Assembly: GCA_000708835.1 (NCBI GenBank)
Contig: DF237228.1
Coordinates: 39,769 to 103,768, forward strand
Direction of reading: 5' to 3'
Origin: Klebsormidium nitens
Taxonomy: Eukaryota > Streptophyta > Klebsormidiophyceae > Klebsormidiales > Klebsormidiaceae
Length of the DNA stretch: 64,000 nucleotides
The position numbers were made by a program, and so were the translations under genes. Below are positions 13,008 through 24,506 of the stretch, in pieces. The stretch's first letter is position 1. Each line of letters opens with the position of its first letter. The notes under the pieces were generated by a model, which ran no database searches, was not told the DNA's origin, and saw only the letters and a list, made by a program, of their open reading frames with translations.

Positions 13008-15860
13008 CTATTGCCGGCTGGCCGGCGGCCCCTCGTTGTCGGGGCTGTCGTTGAAGAGGCCGCCGAACGCCCCTCCTTCGCATTTGGGGCTGACCAGTAA
13101 GCTCGCCAGAGTGGGGCTTTCGAGGCCGTGGAAGCGGCCGTAGGCGGGGTCCGGCGGGAGGCTCAGGGAGCGCGGGAGGGACATGAAGGGGGCGGGCGAG
13201 GGCGAGTACGACGTGGCCGGCTTCTTGGCGGGGACGCTGGACGCGCCCGCGAAGTGGTCGGCCGGGCTGAGCTTGTTGGACTCGAACGTCCCCGTGGGGC
13301 TGGCCTCGAAGCGGGGGGACATGTCGAAGCGCGGGCTCAGGTCGAACTTGAAGCCCGAGCCATAGCGCGGGCTGGCGTCGAAGCGCGGGCTGAACGCGGA
13401 GCCGCTGCCGTCAAAGCGCGGGCTGGGGGCCGGGTTGGGGAACTGGGAGAAGCCGCCGATGGGCTTGGTGGCGAAGTGGTGCGCGAGGCTGGTGGGGCTG
13501 GTGAGGTACTGGAAGGGATTGGGCGGGCCCGCGCCGCCCAGCGGGCTCACCGTGTTGCTCTGCATGCCCTCCTCCATGCTCTCCAGCTTGGGCATGTGCG
13601 GGCTCGGCCACCCCGGCTCGAACCCCGCGAACCCCCCCACCCTGCGGGCCGGGCGCGGGCCCCGTGGGGCTGGGGTCGCCGTACCAGGGCACGAGGCCGC
13701 TGCCGCTGCCGCTGCTGGGCAGGCCGTACAGGCTGGCGTCCTGCATCATCTTGGAGAAGCTCGGCGGCCCGCCCGCAGGCGTGAGCTGCCGCGGCGCTCC
13801 CGGGTGCTGTGGCGCCAGCAGGGCCTGCGGGTGGCCCGCCTGCCCGGGGTGGCCCCGAGCGCCGCCCGCAAGCGGTGCGTGCCCGTTCTTGCGCTGCAGC
13901 TGGCTGGGCCCCATGAGCGGGCCCCCCGCTGCGCCACCATCGGTGGCTCCCGCAATGCTCAACCGCGACGGCCGCAGCTGCCGCATGTGCATCTGCTGGT
14001 GTTGTGGCAGGGGGCCGCCCCCTCCCCTCATCTGGCCCAGCCGTGACCCCCCCAGCCCCGGGCCTTGTTGCCACCCCCCTGGCGCCATCCCGTGGGGCGG
14101 CATGCCCGGGCTTTTCGTGCCCCCCATGTGGTACATCTGGTGGGGCATGCGCGGGGCGTGGCCGTGCGCCCCGGCCATGCGCATGCGCTGCGTGTCCCCC
14201 GAGCTGGCGCTGCTGGAGGCCTCCTCGTAGGGCCCCCCCGGCAGCGCGTCCAGGTAGCTGCTGCCGTACTGGCCCGTGTCGCCCTCGCTCTCGCCCTCCT
14301 CCTCCGTGCTTCCCAGCTGGCTGCCCCCCATGTGGCTGCTGTCGCGCAGCGTGCCCTCGCTGTCGTACCCCTCGTAGCCTGGCAGCATGGCCACGTCGTA
14401 GGCCAGCCCCTGCGCCTTGGCACGCGCAGCCGCCTCGCGAGCAGCCTGCAACCGAAGGAAGCAAGGTGATTACGAGGTGGCAAGCGAGGGGGTAAACACG
14501 GAGTGAGAAGGCGACAACGTGAAGTGGGGGCCTGGAGGTGCAATAAGTTGAGACGTTAGACACAGCTGAAAGTGAGAAGCTGCTGCTGCAGCTCATCTCT
14601 CAGCGACCTTCACGAGGGTTTGCAGAGGTGCCAGGAACACGACTACACGACTTCAAATTCTGTATTTGTTTGCTTTGATTAGAAGGCTAAAGCTTTTGAC
14701 TGCAATCTCACGATTGTATCGGAGAAGCGAGTTTCTCAGCGGTTTCAATAGGGACTTGCAACAAGCTCGAAGCTTTGCATCTAGCATGGACCGGGAACAA
14801 ACAGTGAAAGGAAAGGACTGGAGCTGTTTGTTTGTTAACAGACAAACAGCTAGAGATGCAAGAGACGAATGTGCCAGATAGCTGGATGCATGTAAAGCAG
14901 ACTCAGATAGCATGCCAATCGATTCGTGACCCTTACTTCCCCAAGAAGCTAGAGGCAGATCATGCTCACCCGCCGAGCTAGACGTTTGCGGTGGGAGTTC
15001 CAGAAGTTTTTGATGGTGTTGTCTGATCTGCCTGGCAGGAACTGCGCGATGTGGCTCCACTTGTTGCCGTGCACCTTTTGCAGTTCAATCACTTTGCGCT
15101 GCTCCTCCTCCGTCAGTGGGCCGCTGCGCACGTGCGGGCTCAGGTGCTTCACCCACCGCAGCCGGCAACTCTTCCCGCTCCTGCACGCGCAGAACCAATA
15201 CATCAGGCACCGCGTCCCCTGAAGCAGTTCAGGGGACTCAGTCAAACAGCTCATTGTGCCTGGGGCTCGTACTTCTGTAGCAACCTGGGTCGGTGAAGAT
15301 GCTGCAAAATCCTCTCAGACTCCTCCTTACGTCTCCAGACACTTCATGGAATGCCCTGCTTGTCACAGGCAAAGCTATATTGCTGGTCAAGAACGAGTCT
15401 GGGGCTAGCAGCTTGTTGTCTGTAGATTCATTTCATCAAACCCTCCTCATGTTTCACATACTTGTACATTGACAAGTTACTGATAGGAGTTCTCAAGCAT
15501 GCATTACCAGGATGAGCGTCTGCAGGAGACAGAGGGCCTCTACAAGAGCTTCACATGTTCCGCCTGCTTCGGCAGAGGGACAAGCGTGGCAGGCTGGATC
15601 ACTCTGCTGGAAGGGAGCCACATGATGAGGCACCATGGATGGCGCTGTCAGAGGGAGCACTTTGGAGAGCTGGACCCTGGCAACCCTGGTGTTTATGCTC
15701 ACCTCTGCAGCCCGCACTTCATGGCGATTGTGCTCCAGTTGCCCTCTTTGAACCTCTGCACACACAGCGCCAGCGTGTTGTCCTCTTCCTGCGTCCATAG
15801 CCCCTTCTTGAAGTCCTGGCCCTTGCGATCCTTTGAGCCGTCCTCACTGTCCTCGCTCAT
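13008..15860 (-). CDS. R2R3-MYB transcription factor with an apparent frameshift in the last exon
   Basis: Exons are 15860-15703, 15180-14970 and 14445-13008. Exon 1 starts MSEDSEDG and carries repeat R2 (KKGLWTQEEDNTL ... GNWSTIAMKC). Exon 2 completes R2 (SGKSCRLRWVKHL) and carries R3 (GPLTEEEQRKVIELQ ... WSHIAQFLPGRSDNTIKNFW). The intron falls within the repeats, as in many plant R2R3-MYBs. Exon 3 encodes about 480 residues rich in Gly, Met, Pro and Ser, ending in repeated SPRFD/SPRFE motifs. Exon 3 is 1438 nt, one more than a multiple of three. The frame changes at a run of seven G (minus strand, 13632-13638), and removing one base would restore a single frame of about 601 residues. It is probably a DNA-binding nuclear regulator; targets are unknown. 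The frameshift may be an assembly error. Confidence 0.88.
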
Positions 15861-18236
15861 CTTGATTCACGCCAAGCAGGTGGGACGCATAAGCTCAGCA
15901 GCCACGCGCCTGTCCTTAAGGGAGGCTGTCTTGGCTTTGCTTCCTATCAGCTGCACTCTGCGGGGGCCCGCCTGCAGAGTGATACAGCATGCTCAGTCAT
16001 GCAAGGCAGGCATTCATTGAAGAGTTTGCTCTCAAGACCTCACAACTCAATACAAACCTGGTGAACGGGGCTTGTTGGTCATTCTCAGTGGAGCGGACAG
16101 GAAACAAGGAGGAACCGAGGTGCTAGATCAAGTGGCTACAAAAGCATGGACCGTGAGCTCGTCTTTGGGGAAGGCGGCTCAAGTGAAAAACTTTGTTCAG
16201 ATCCTGACAAACTTTGTGCACCACAATATTGACTTAATCGCCAGCTCTTGCCATCAGCGGTGCAAAGAAATCTGACGTACCTCCGTGCTTCAAGAGCGTG
16301 CTGCAGCACAAACAACGGAAAGCTGAGCCATTCGATTCCCGGGCCACCAATTCTCCACAGATAAGCTGCTCCTACCCCCAAGTTGCCTGGAAGGTCCGCC
16401 AGCTCCAATTCTTTGCTTGTAACATCAAAGACTAGCTACGAGAGGCTGAGACTAGCTGGCATCCTGTGCTCTCTGCGGAAGCTGGTTGAACCCCCAGCAA
16501 CCAGACTACCACCAAGCGGTAATCTCAGGCCACAACGAGCTGGAGCGGCTCGCTGCCAACCCGGCCGCTGCAAGCTAGACTACAAACCCTGTGTGTGCTT
16601 TTTTCTGCTGCCGCTGCCGCGACAGGAACAAAGCTGTAGTCACCACTCTAAAAGCCCAGGCCTGACACATTAGTGTCTCACAATGTGCAGACCTCAGAGG
16701 GCTGTCATGACTCTGTGCTATAGTTTTCACGTGGTAACCACCTATTCTGTGGATCACCTTCACCTTGAAAGGTCGCTTGGCTAGCTGGCTGCCAAAATAT
16801 CTGTTCCAGAAGGCTTCTCTGTAGCCCTTACAGGACAGCTCCCTGCATCCCTGCGTCCGCAACGGTAACGAGCAGATTCGTGTTCCTGGCCAAAATTGGC
16901 GACTACAGCGCTGACCAAATAACTGTATCCCGTCTCCCACCGCACCTCCTGCCGGCCACAGATGGCGGGTCAGTCCTCTGGCCAACTACTAGTACCACTG
17001 CCACTGCAAGTGCAGCACACCCACCTGGACTCTGGAGGAGGTGTCGCCTTCGAGACGTCTCGATGTTAACACGCAACGGTTTCCCTGACTTCCAAGAGAA
17101 CATGGAATTGCCCGAGCAAAGCAAGTTGTCTGGCGCCATGAAAATCTTATCGACGGCTCTCGGGCAAGCCCTAGACTTTATCGACGTTTCGGAGTCTGGT
17201 TACTGCTCGCGCACACCATTTTGGCGACCACCCGACGTGTATGGTATAGCATGAGGAGACGGTGACCATATCTCTGATGCAATGATCGCGCGCAAAGGTC
17301 ATGGAAACTGGATGCAGCTCTCCGCGCATGAGGTCCAGGATTCGGGGTTAGATCTCCTTCGGACACCAGGATGCCTGAATTTCCTCCATGGCTGACGTTC
17401 GAGAAAGTAGAATGAGTTGCTTCAGTTGCTAAGTGTTTCAAAGTTCTCGACGCACGATGCTGAGATGCAATGTTGTTGAAATCTGGCTGCAGCCGTAGAC
17501 GTAACTTTCACAAGCTCATCGACACGATCTGCTAGAATCAGCTCATTAAACATATAGCTCGAGAAAGTCCGGCGCGTGTGCAGCTAGCATCGAATATTCG
17601 CCTATGATACCCCATGCGGAGCCTTCAAAGTGGATTGTTCTGCGTATGTCTACGAGGATGATGTCTGTTTACAAACGTCTGCTTTGGGGCCGCAAGAATC
17701 TGTAAACTCGATGCATGGATTGATACGAAGCACCGTAAAGTGACAAGAAGTCTGTTATACACTAAGCTGTTCGCATTTGCGTCATGCATATCATAACATC
17801 GTTCTAGCGCTGGTTTGCATACATATAGGGCATGCCAAAGAACCCCATGCAAATAATCCAGTGACAGAGATCGCGCCTAACATTGTGCTCAACTCGCAAG
17901 AAGCATGCGCAACCGGGTTGTAAAAAGCAATTCGCTGCTTAGCACAAAAGCTCAAACAGTCGAGTCTTCTTGAAGGTGCAAGACAGAATATATGTGGCGA
18001 GGAGCTCTGCCGGCTCCACAACCCCGGCAATGGAAGAAAAAACGTCTTTTTTAGATTTGATTCGCAAAGCATACTGCGATGCGTTGATTAACTTCCGTTC
18101 CGAACATGCTGATGTCAAGGGCAGAAACGCAGAAACACGACGCGATGGCATGTGCATCCTCGATGATTTTGACGATTCAATCAGAACCTTCACGCCCAGA
18201 AGCAAGTGACGCCGCTATGCATGCCCCCTTTCGAGA
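15861..18236. other. Intergenic, no gene recognised
   Basis: About 2.4 kb between the MYB start and the J-protein stop. Short open frames exist on both strands but none has family resemblance plus splice support. One minus-strand frame at 17178-17441 contains GDLTPNPGP, discussed as a finding. Confidence 0.5.
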
Positions 18237-21200
18237 CTACCCAGCCATTCCCGCATCATAGCTTGCCTTTTTCCTTGGATCTCGGAGGACCTGGTAAGCT
18301 TGCGAAATCTTCTTAAATTTCTCCTCTGCTTTAGCTTTTCCTTTTGGATCCTGCAAGAAGAAAACTTGAGAGGCAGTCAGGTACATGTGGCAGCAGCAAA
18401 AACCTCCGGTCTTAAGGCTGCTTACCTTCGTAACGGAGACAATGGACGGGATTGCAGTCGATGGCTCGCTTCAAAGTGCATCCGGGAATGGCAGAAGTTC
18501 TTTAGAAAGAGAGATGCAGAGACACTGGTCCTCGTCGATGCACCAAAAGTCCGCAAAACTACGCAGACACCTCGAAAAAAGACCGACTCTTGACTCGTCC
18601 GGCGCCGACAGAGAGCCGCACCTGGCCGTGCCGGTCTGGATGCCACTCGAGGGCGAGACGCCGGAAGGCGGCCTTGATCTCTTCTTCGGACGAGCGCGGG
18701 CCCTTGGCCAGGCCCAGCTCCTTGTAGTACCCGAGCGGGTCACCAGGCGGCGACCCGGGCTGGCGCGCCTGGCCAACCACGACCAAACAGCGCGTCATTG
18801 CAAGGATCCGAAAATCCCAATTCTGTGACTTCTTTTGGGACGGGCCTTGCGCACACGGGATACCCGCCAGGGGTGCTGGACTGGAATGTAACAGAGCTTC
18901 CCAAGCAAGTCGTTCAGCGAGACTGCCACCGCAGTGCAGAAAAGCGGGTCGAGTCCCCTTGGGCCGCCTTGCTGGGCAGCTGCCCGCGTTCTCCTACTGA
19001 TGGGCCCGGATCGTCTGGGTGACCTGTCCTCTTGTTTCGCCCAATCGACTCGACTTTCCGCAGTGAACAACCAACAACTATGATTGCCACTCGAACATTG
19101 CTGCTTCTCAAAACGTGTCCCAGTGGGTTCGGTCGGTTGCGGCTCACCTGGTACTGCGCCCCGCCCCGCCCCCTGCGCGCCTGCTCCTCGTACGCCTGCT
19201 GCTGCTGCCGCTGCCGCTCGCCCTGGCGCCGCGCATCGAAGCCGCTGCGGTCGTACTGCTGCTCCCACTGCGGGGGCACCCCGAAGGGGCCGAAACCGGG
19301 GCCGCCTTGTCGCCGGAACTGCTCCTCGAACTCGCGCAGGATGCGCTCAAACTGCGCGTTCATAGCCCCACCCCTGCACACATGTCCTGCCGCGTCAATT
19401 GATTGGGGCCAATGGGCTCGGGACTACTCCCACACAACCGCGGGCCAAAGTAGCGGACTGAAATGAGCACGATTTGCCGAGAGTCCAATTTAAAGACAGC
19501 AAGGCTACTGGCGCCTAAAGGAGCAGCTATACCTCCAACCGTCTCTGGTGATTGCCAATCTGAGTACGCACTTCTTCAAATAGATCCTTTGAAGCAGCAG
19601 CAGCGATGCCCGCGCCGTGCTGGCGATGCAGTGGCCCTCACCCGAAGTGTTGCCACTGCTGGTAGCGCGCCTGGCGCTGCCAGTGCTCGCGGCGCTCGCG
19701 CTCGTCATCGTCGTCGCCGAGGCCCGCCTCCTCCGCTCCGTGCCCGCGAGCAGCGCGCGCAGTGTCCTCAACCACGTCCCTGCCACACCCAACAGACACC
19801 GTCAGCAGACGAAGCTGGGCTACTGGCAAGGCCCGCAACAACCCGGGGCGAAAATGCGGCGCAGCGAGCAGTGTTCTATGCAACCGTTGAGGTCGGTCAA
19901 GGAGGGCACCAAGACGGGGCAACATTATTCGTTAGGCACACGCCATGTCATGTGCTCTGTCGGATTTGTCCAAAGATTCTGGGGAAACGAATGGTGCAGC
20001 GCAAAGCGTCTCCCCTTTCTTGGAACCATCTTAAGCGATCAGCGGGTCTCGCGTCCATTACAGGAGATAATGGCCGGTGTAAGGTCGGCGATTGAGATCC
20101 TCCGACCTGAATATGAATCCTATCTGCAGGTCAAGCATCGCTCTACAGGCGCAGTCGAGCGTGTGCGGTATGCGCGCACCTGCCGTGCTGCAGCTCCTTG
20201 ATGTAGGCGGACACGCGGGGCAGCCAGCGCTCCGCCGCATAGCCCGCCAGGGCCGCCAGCCCCGCAACAAAGGCTGCGCCCCACACACCGCCAAACAGCG
20301 TGCCCCACCCCATATAGTGACTGGCCACGGTGGCAGCTGTCAGCCCTGTGGCCACCAGACCGCCCACCTGACACGAGCACAAGGGCAGCAACCGATCCGT
20401 CGAAGACATAGATACGAAAGTCGTTAGAAACAGCCGTCGGTTTCATAAGGCGAGCAAGCCCGGCAGGCCGATACGAACAGGGGCAGTCTTCCGACTTCGA
20501 ACAAGAGATATCATGAGGGCCCTTGAGAAACAGGTAAGCATGATCGAGGCCCAGGAGTAAGCTGCGGTAGCGAAAGTAAGGAAGGGACTGGGGGACACGA
20601 GGTGGCACAGGGTCTTCGAGATACTGTTGTGTCAGGCCAGAGAACCAGCGAGCGGCAAAAGACAGCCGCTTGGACCCAACCAGTGGAACATTCCGCCAGA
20701 TTTTTTGATGCACGTTGTTGCAGCTTGCTAACCTTGAGCGCAGAGAGGTGCCGTTCTGCGCCGACCTCCCCAGTCGCGCCGTTGACGACCGCGCGGAAGA
20801 ACTGGCCAGCATGCTGGTACTCCAGGATGTAGGCCGGCACGTAGATGGCGCGCGCACGCACCTCGTCGAACTGCATCTGCAGCTGCACGTTCTGCGCCCT
20901 GCAAAGCTCCAGCAAGCCCCTCGATCAGCCGCAAGGCAGTGCAAGCAACAGTCCCGGACTCGGAGAAGGGTCGCTTCTCCGGTCGTGCCAACATGGCGCA
21001 AAACGTGCTCATCGACGAAATTGAACAGCTACAGCCTGGTCGAAGTGCAGCCTGAATTCAGGTCTTCTCGGGCAGTGGTTGCCGGCTGGACAATCTCCTT
21101 TCTTTCAATACAAGTCTTGCTCGGAGAACCACCTCACTCGTCAACATGAACATATAGGCAACGAGACGAACGTATTTCCCGTCTTCTGGTACACTGCGTT

Positions 21201-22726
21201 AGGCACTTCGGCCCACCCTCGACAGAATCGATCACGCATCAGTTGATCCTGTGACCGTCATGGGCCAAAGCGCTGCGCGAGGGTCGCCCGACTGTCCTCA
21301 CTGGTCCGCATGGTACGTCGTTTTGAGCAGCTCCTCCGCACGGCGCACCTCCTGCTTCTGGATATTCTCGCGCACGCGCCGCCACGCAATTTCGCGCTTC
21401 ATGGTGAACTCGTCCAATTCGCGCCCCTCTGCCAGCATGGCCCCCGTCAGGGGCTGGTTCTCCGCCACCAGGGACGGGCCTTTCAGGGGCGCCATGTACG
21501 CCTTTCGGTACCTGCGCAGAACGCCGCCTGGGGGACTTGACGCACGTACCGGACAGGACAATCCAGGTGACACGGAATTCATTCCTTAAGAGACTCCTGC
21601 TTGAAGCAGGATACACCAGGACTGCGTATCTTGTGATGACCAATTCAGAATCTTTCCAGGGCAAACAGTTCACAGCTCAGGTTGTTGACTTTGCCCTCTA
21701 GTGATGATGAGAGCCTTGACTGATGTCCTCCTCGGAGGCTAATAAACATGCTCTCTGATGGCGCGAAATAGGGACGTCTGGGGTGATCCCAGTGTGTGTA
21801 CCTGTAGGATGCGTAGACCTGCATGTCGGGGTTGTCCCCGGGGTGGTCGTTGGTGAGGCTGTGCGTGTAGGGCGCCTGCCGCCACACGGTGCCGCTGCTA
21901 GTCTCATGGCGCTTTGTGGAGCTGTTGTATGTGCTGGTGCTGTAGTCAAACCCAATTTCGCCAGTGAAGAAGGTCGTGACTGCAGGAGAGGCTCGGCAGA
22001 ATGGAGAGCGGCAAGAGTTGCCTCATGGCAATAAGTCAACCCATTGCCCTACGTATGGATATGTGTATTTTGGCTTGTACTTCTTTCCTGCTTTTAGAGT
22101 CAACCATAAACTTGCCTTCAGACTGCCCTGCTGACTTTTTTAGGTTGTCAAGAGCCATTGTGCGCGCCCAAACGCAGCGTCAATTGAGCTTGAGAGTGAG
22201 CTTACCTTTGGCATCAAACACCCAGAATGGCTGGTATGCTGCCCTGATACTCGTGAAGGCGGCTCTGCCGGCGTGGTCCTCCAGCCCACTGATGGGACCC
22301 AGCCAGTGGCCCGCTGACCAGTCCTGCACCCCACCGCACAGTCAAGCCACACCACCACGGCATCGTGAACTTTGGCCCTGTACTCACATGTACAATAGAA
22401 TTTGTAATCATCCCAAGCCATGAGATGGTGGTGATCACCATGAATTATCAAAACCAAGTGCTGCCTTCCAAGATCCAACAATCAACAGTGTGAGCGAGTG
22501 GCAGCTGGAGCGAGCCAGAGTATAGCTGTGTGGCATACCTGGAAGCGGTGGATGGCATCGTCAGCAGTAATCTTGTACTGTAGAGCAGTGGCCCTCCTGG
22601 CACTAGCTTCCCCAATGTTCTCAAAGCTGGCGGCATTACGCCCCGAGGTGGAGTGCAGGCCGCGTGGCGACCCACCGCCGAGGCACCAGGCAGGATCCCA
22701 ATTGTGGACTAGGCGCGTCAGAATCC
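18237..22726 (-). CDS. Membrane-associated protein with a C-terminal J domain (DNAJ family, type III)
   Basis: Ten exons are phase-consistent: 22726-22539, 22323-22206, 21979-21802, 21511-21302, 20898-20733, 20367-20180, 19779-19642, 19373-19148, 18768-18622 and 18350-18237. A short 5' exon with the start codon must lie upstream (it should end one base into a codon); I could not place it. An ATG frame at 23210 is possible. The N-terminal region contains HSTSGRNAASFENIGEASAR, perhaps an organelle transit region, then YQPFWVFDAK and FTGEIGFDYS motifs. Exon 20367-20180 encodes two hydrophobic helices (VGGLVATGLTAATVASHY; FVAGLAALAGYAAERWL). A Gln/Arg-rich linker leads to a J domain in the last two exons (GYYKELGLAKGPRSSEEEIK, HPD present in LEWHPDRH, FKKISQAYQVLRDPRK). 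J domains stimulate Hsp70; here the C-terminal J domain would lie outside the membrane segment. Client and organelle are unknown. Confidence 0.82.
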
Positions 22727-24506
22727 CTGGTTCTAAGGCAGAAAAAGAAAGAGCACAGCCGCCAGACCTATGTGGAAACACACTGGAGTGATAGGAACCA
22801 GAGTGATAAGACTTGAAGGAGGCTAGTTCCAACACACTTGCTCTCCTACCAAATCCTGCTGATGCAGATTCTGCACACATCGGTGCACATAAATGAGCAT
22901 CGTGGCGTGGGCCAGTAAGATCATACATGCAGGGTTTACGGGTCAGAGCCTCCGGTGTCAGCACTGTTTTTGTCTGCCACCAGTCCTGTGCTCTAGCTCT
23001 ACCTGCAGCACGATATGTGGCAACCCTGTCAGAAGGACATTCCTGGACTGGACAATGCTGACTAGACACAGTACTTTGCTGCAGTGCTCTTGAACACCTC
23101 ATCAGGAGGTGCTGCACACGCGGCTGGCATCTCCGCACAACTACCGCCAGCGCGCTCACCAGCGCAGGGTCTTTAGGAATGAAAGACTCAAGAACCATAG
23201 ACAGCGTCATCGTTTTCCAAACCCTTCATCTACTAGCATTATAGACTGTGCAGCTAACCGACTACCTACAATGAACTTTTGAGCTTGAACACCATTCCAT
23301 GAATCCTCGTACATGCTGCTGCATGCTGCTCCCCATTTGGTCTAGAGTCTAGAGATGTGGGCTTTGCACATACCGTAGGACGCTCATGCTGGGTTCAAGT
23401 GGTGTCAGGTGGCTCTCCATCAAGCGCCGCCCATTTCCGGACAGAATACTGACACCAGTGAACTCATGAGTCAATCAGATTGTAGCAGAATCCACATGCC
23501 ATGCATGCAAGTCGTGCCCTTTCCTGTTTCCAGGTTCCCATGCCGGACTGAGCTTCGTTCAAAGTGACCAGCTTTGCTCGTCTGCTTGTGTTCATTAAGC
23601 CGGGGCATGCAGATGATCCGGCCCAAACGTAGTGCACTGGATCTGAGGTTTGCCGCCAGCGCTCTGCAAAGGTCTTAGCTGCATGCCTAGGATCGGTAGG
23701 ATGTCTAGGCTTATGTTATACCTGGCCGGATGATGCGTAGAGGAAAGAATTTGAATTTGTTTCACTGGCAGCGGCATGGCCCGAAGCTAGAGATCAGAGG
23801 ATGGTTACAAGATATATCTAGGATGGAACCTGAAATCATCTTCTAGATGCATTTTCTTGCATATAATGTACGATTTTGGCGGCTCGATCACGTATCAATC
23901 TCCGCTAACCATGTTCCAGTTGCCTGGTCAACATACTATTATGAGCCTGCCAGGGGATTTGTGCCCCTAAGTCAAAGCCACGCACCAGTCCACAATTTTG
24001 TCAATGAAACTATACAACATAGGTCAAGCCGTGGAGTCAAAAATCGCGCATGTTGAAACCTGTCCTGGTAACTAACTTTGCATTGGTTTACTTAGGATAG
24101 CTTTCGTCAAACTAGTAAGTCGCGACTTCGATCTTAGCGAATGTTTGTAACGCCATCTCCTGCAACAGTCCGCAATCGAAGTACAAATTCAAGTACCTTT
24201 TGAAGCCAATTAGTATCTTTCCAGTTCTTCAATAAGGTTCGATCAAAAAACAAATCATGGTTAGAAACGTTGTCTTTGTTGAGCCCAATACTCAGTTCCA
24301 TTGAAGGAAACAACAACACGAGATTTATTTTGCACGTGTCTATGGCTACTTTAACGAGGAACCCCAAATTACGACCTGACTAAGTGCAAGCCTTACATGG
24401 CTCGTTCGCTGACTCTTGCTGATGAACCCTTGTTGACGATTATAACCCAACTCGTAAATGACATGGAACGCCTGTTGAAACGACCCTTCAGCGCCGCACC
24501 CCTCTG
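22727..24506. other. Upstream region of the J-protein gene and intergenic DNA
   Basis: Should contain the first exon of the J-protein gene (candidate ATG at 23210 on the minus strand) but no donor of the required phase is convincing. The rest, to the stop of the SDR gene at 24507, shows no supported gene. Confidence 0.4.

Noticed and set aside
13128-14495. Long plus-strand frames opposite the MYB last exon
   Set aside because: GC-rich antisense frames; the minus strand has the MYB domain, splice sites and SPRF repeats.
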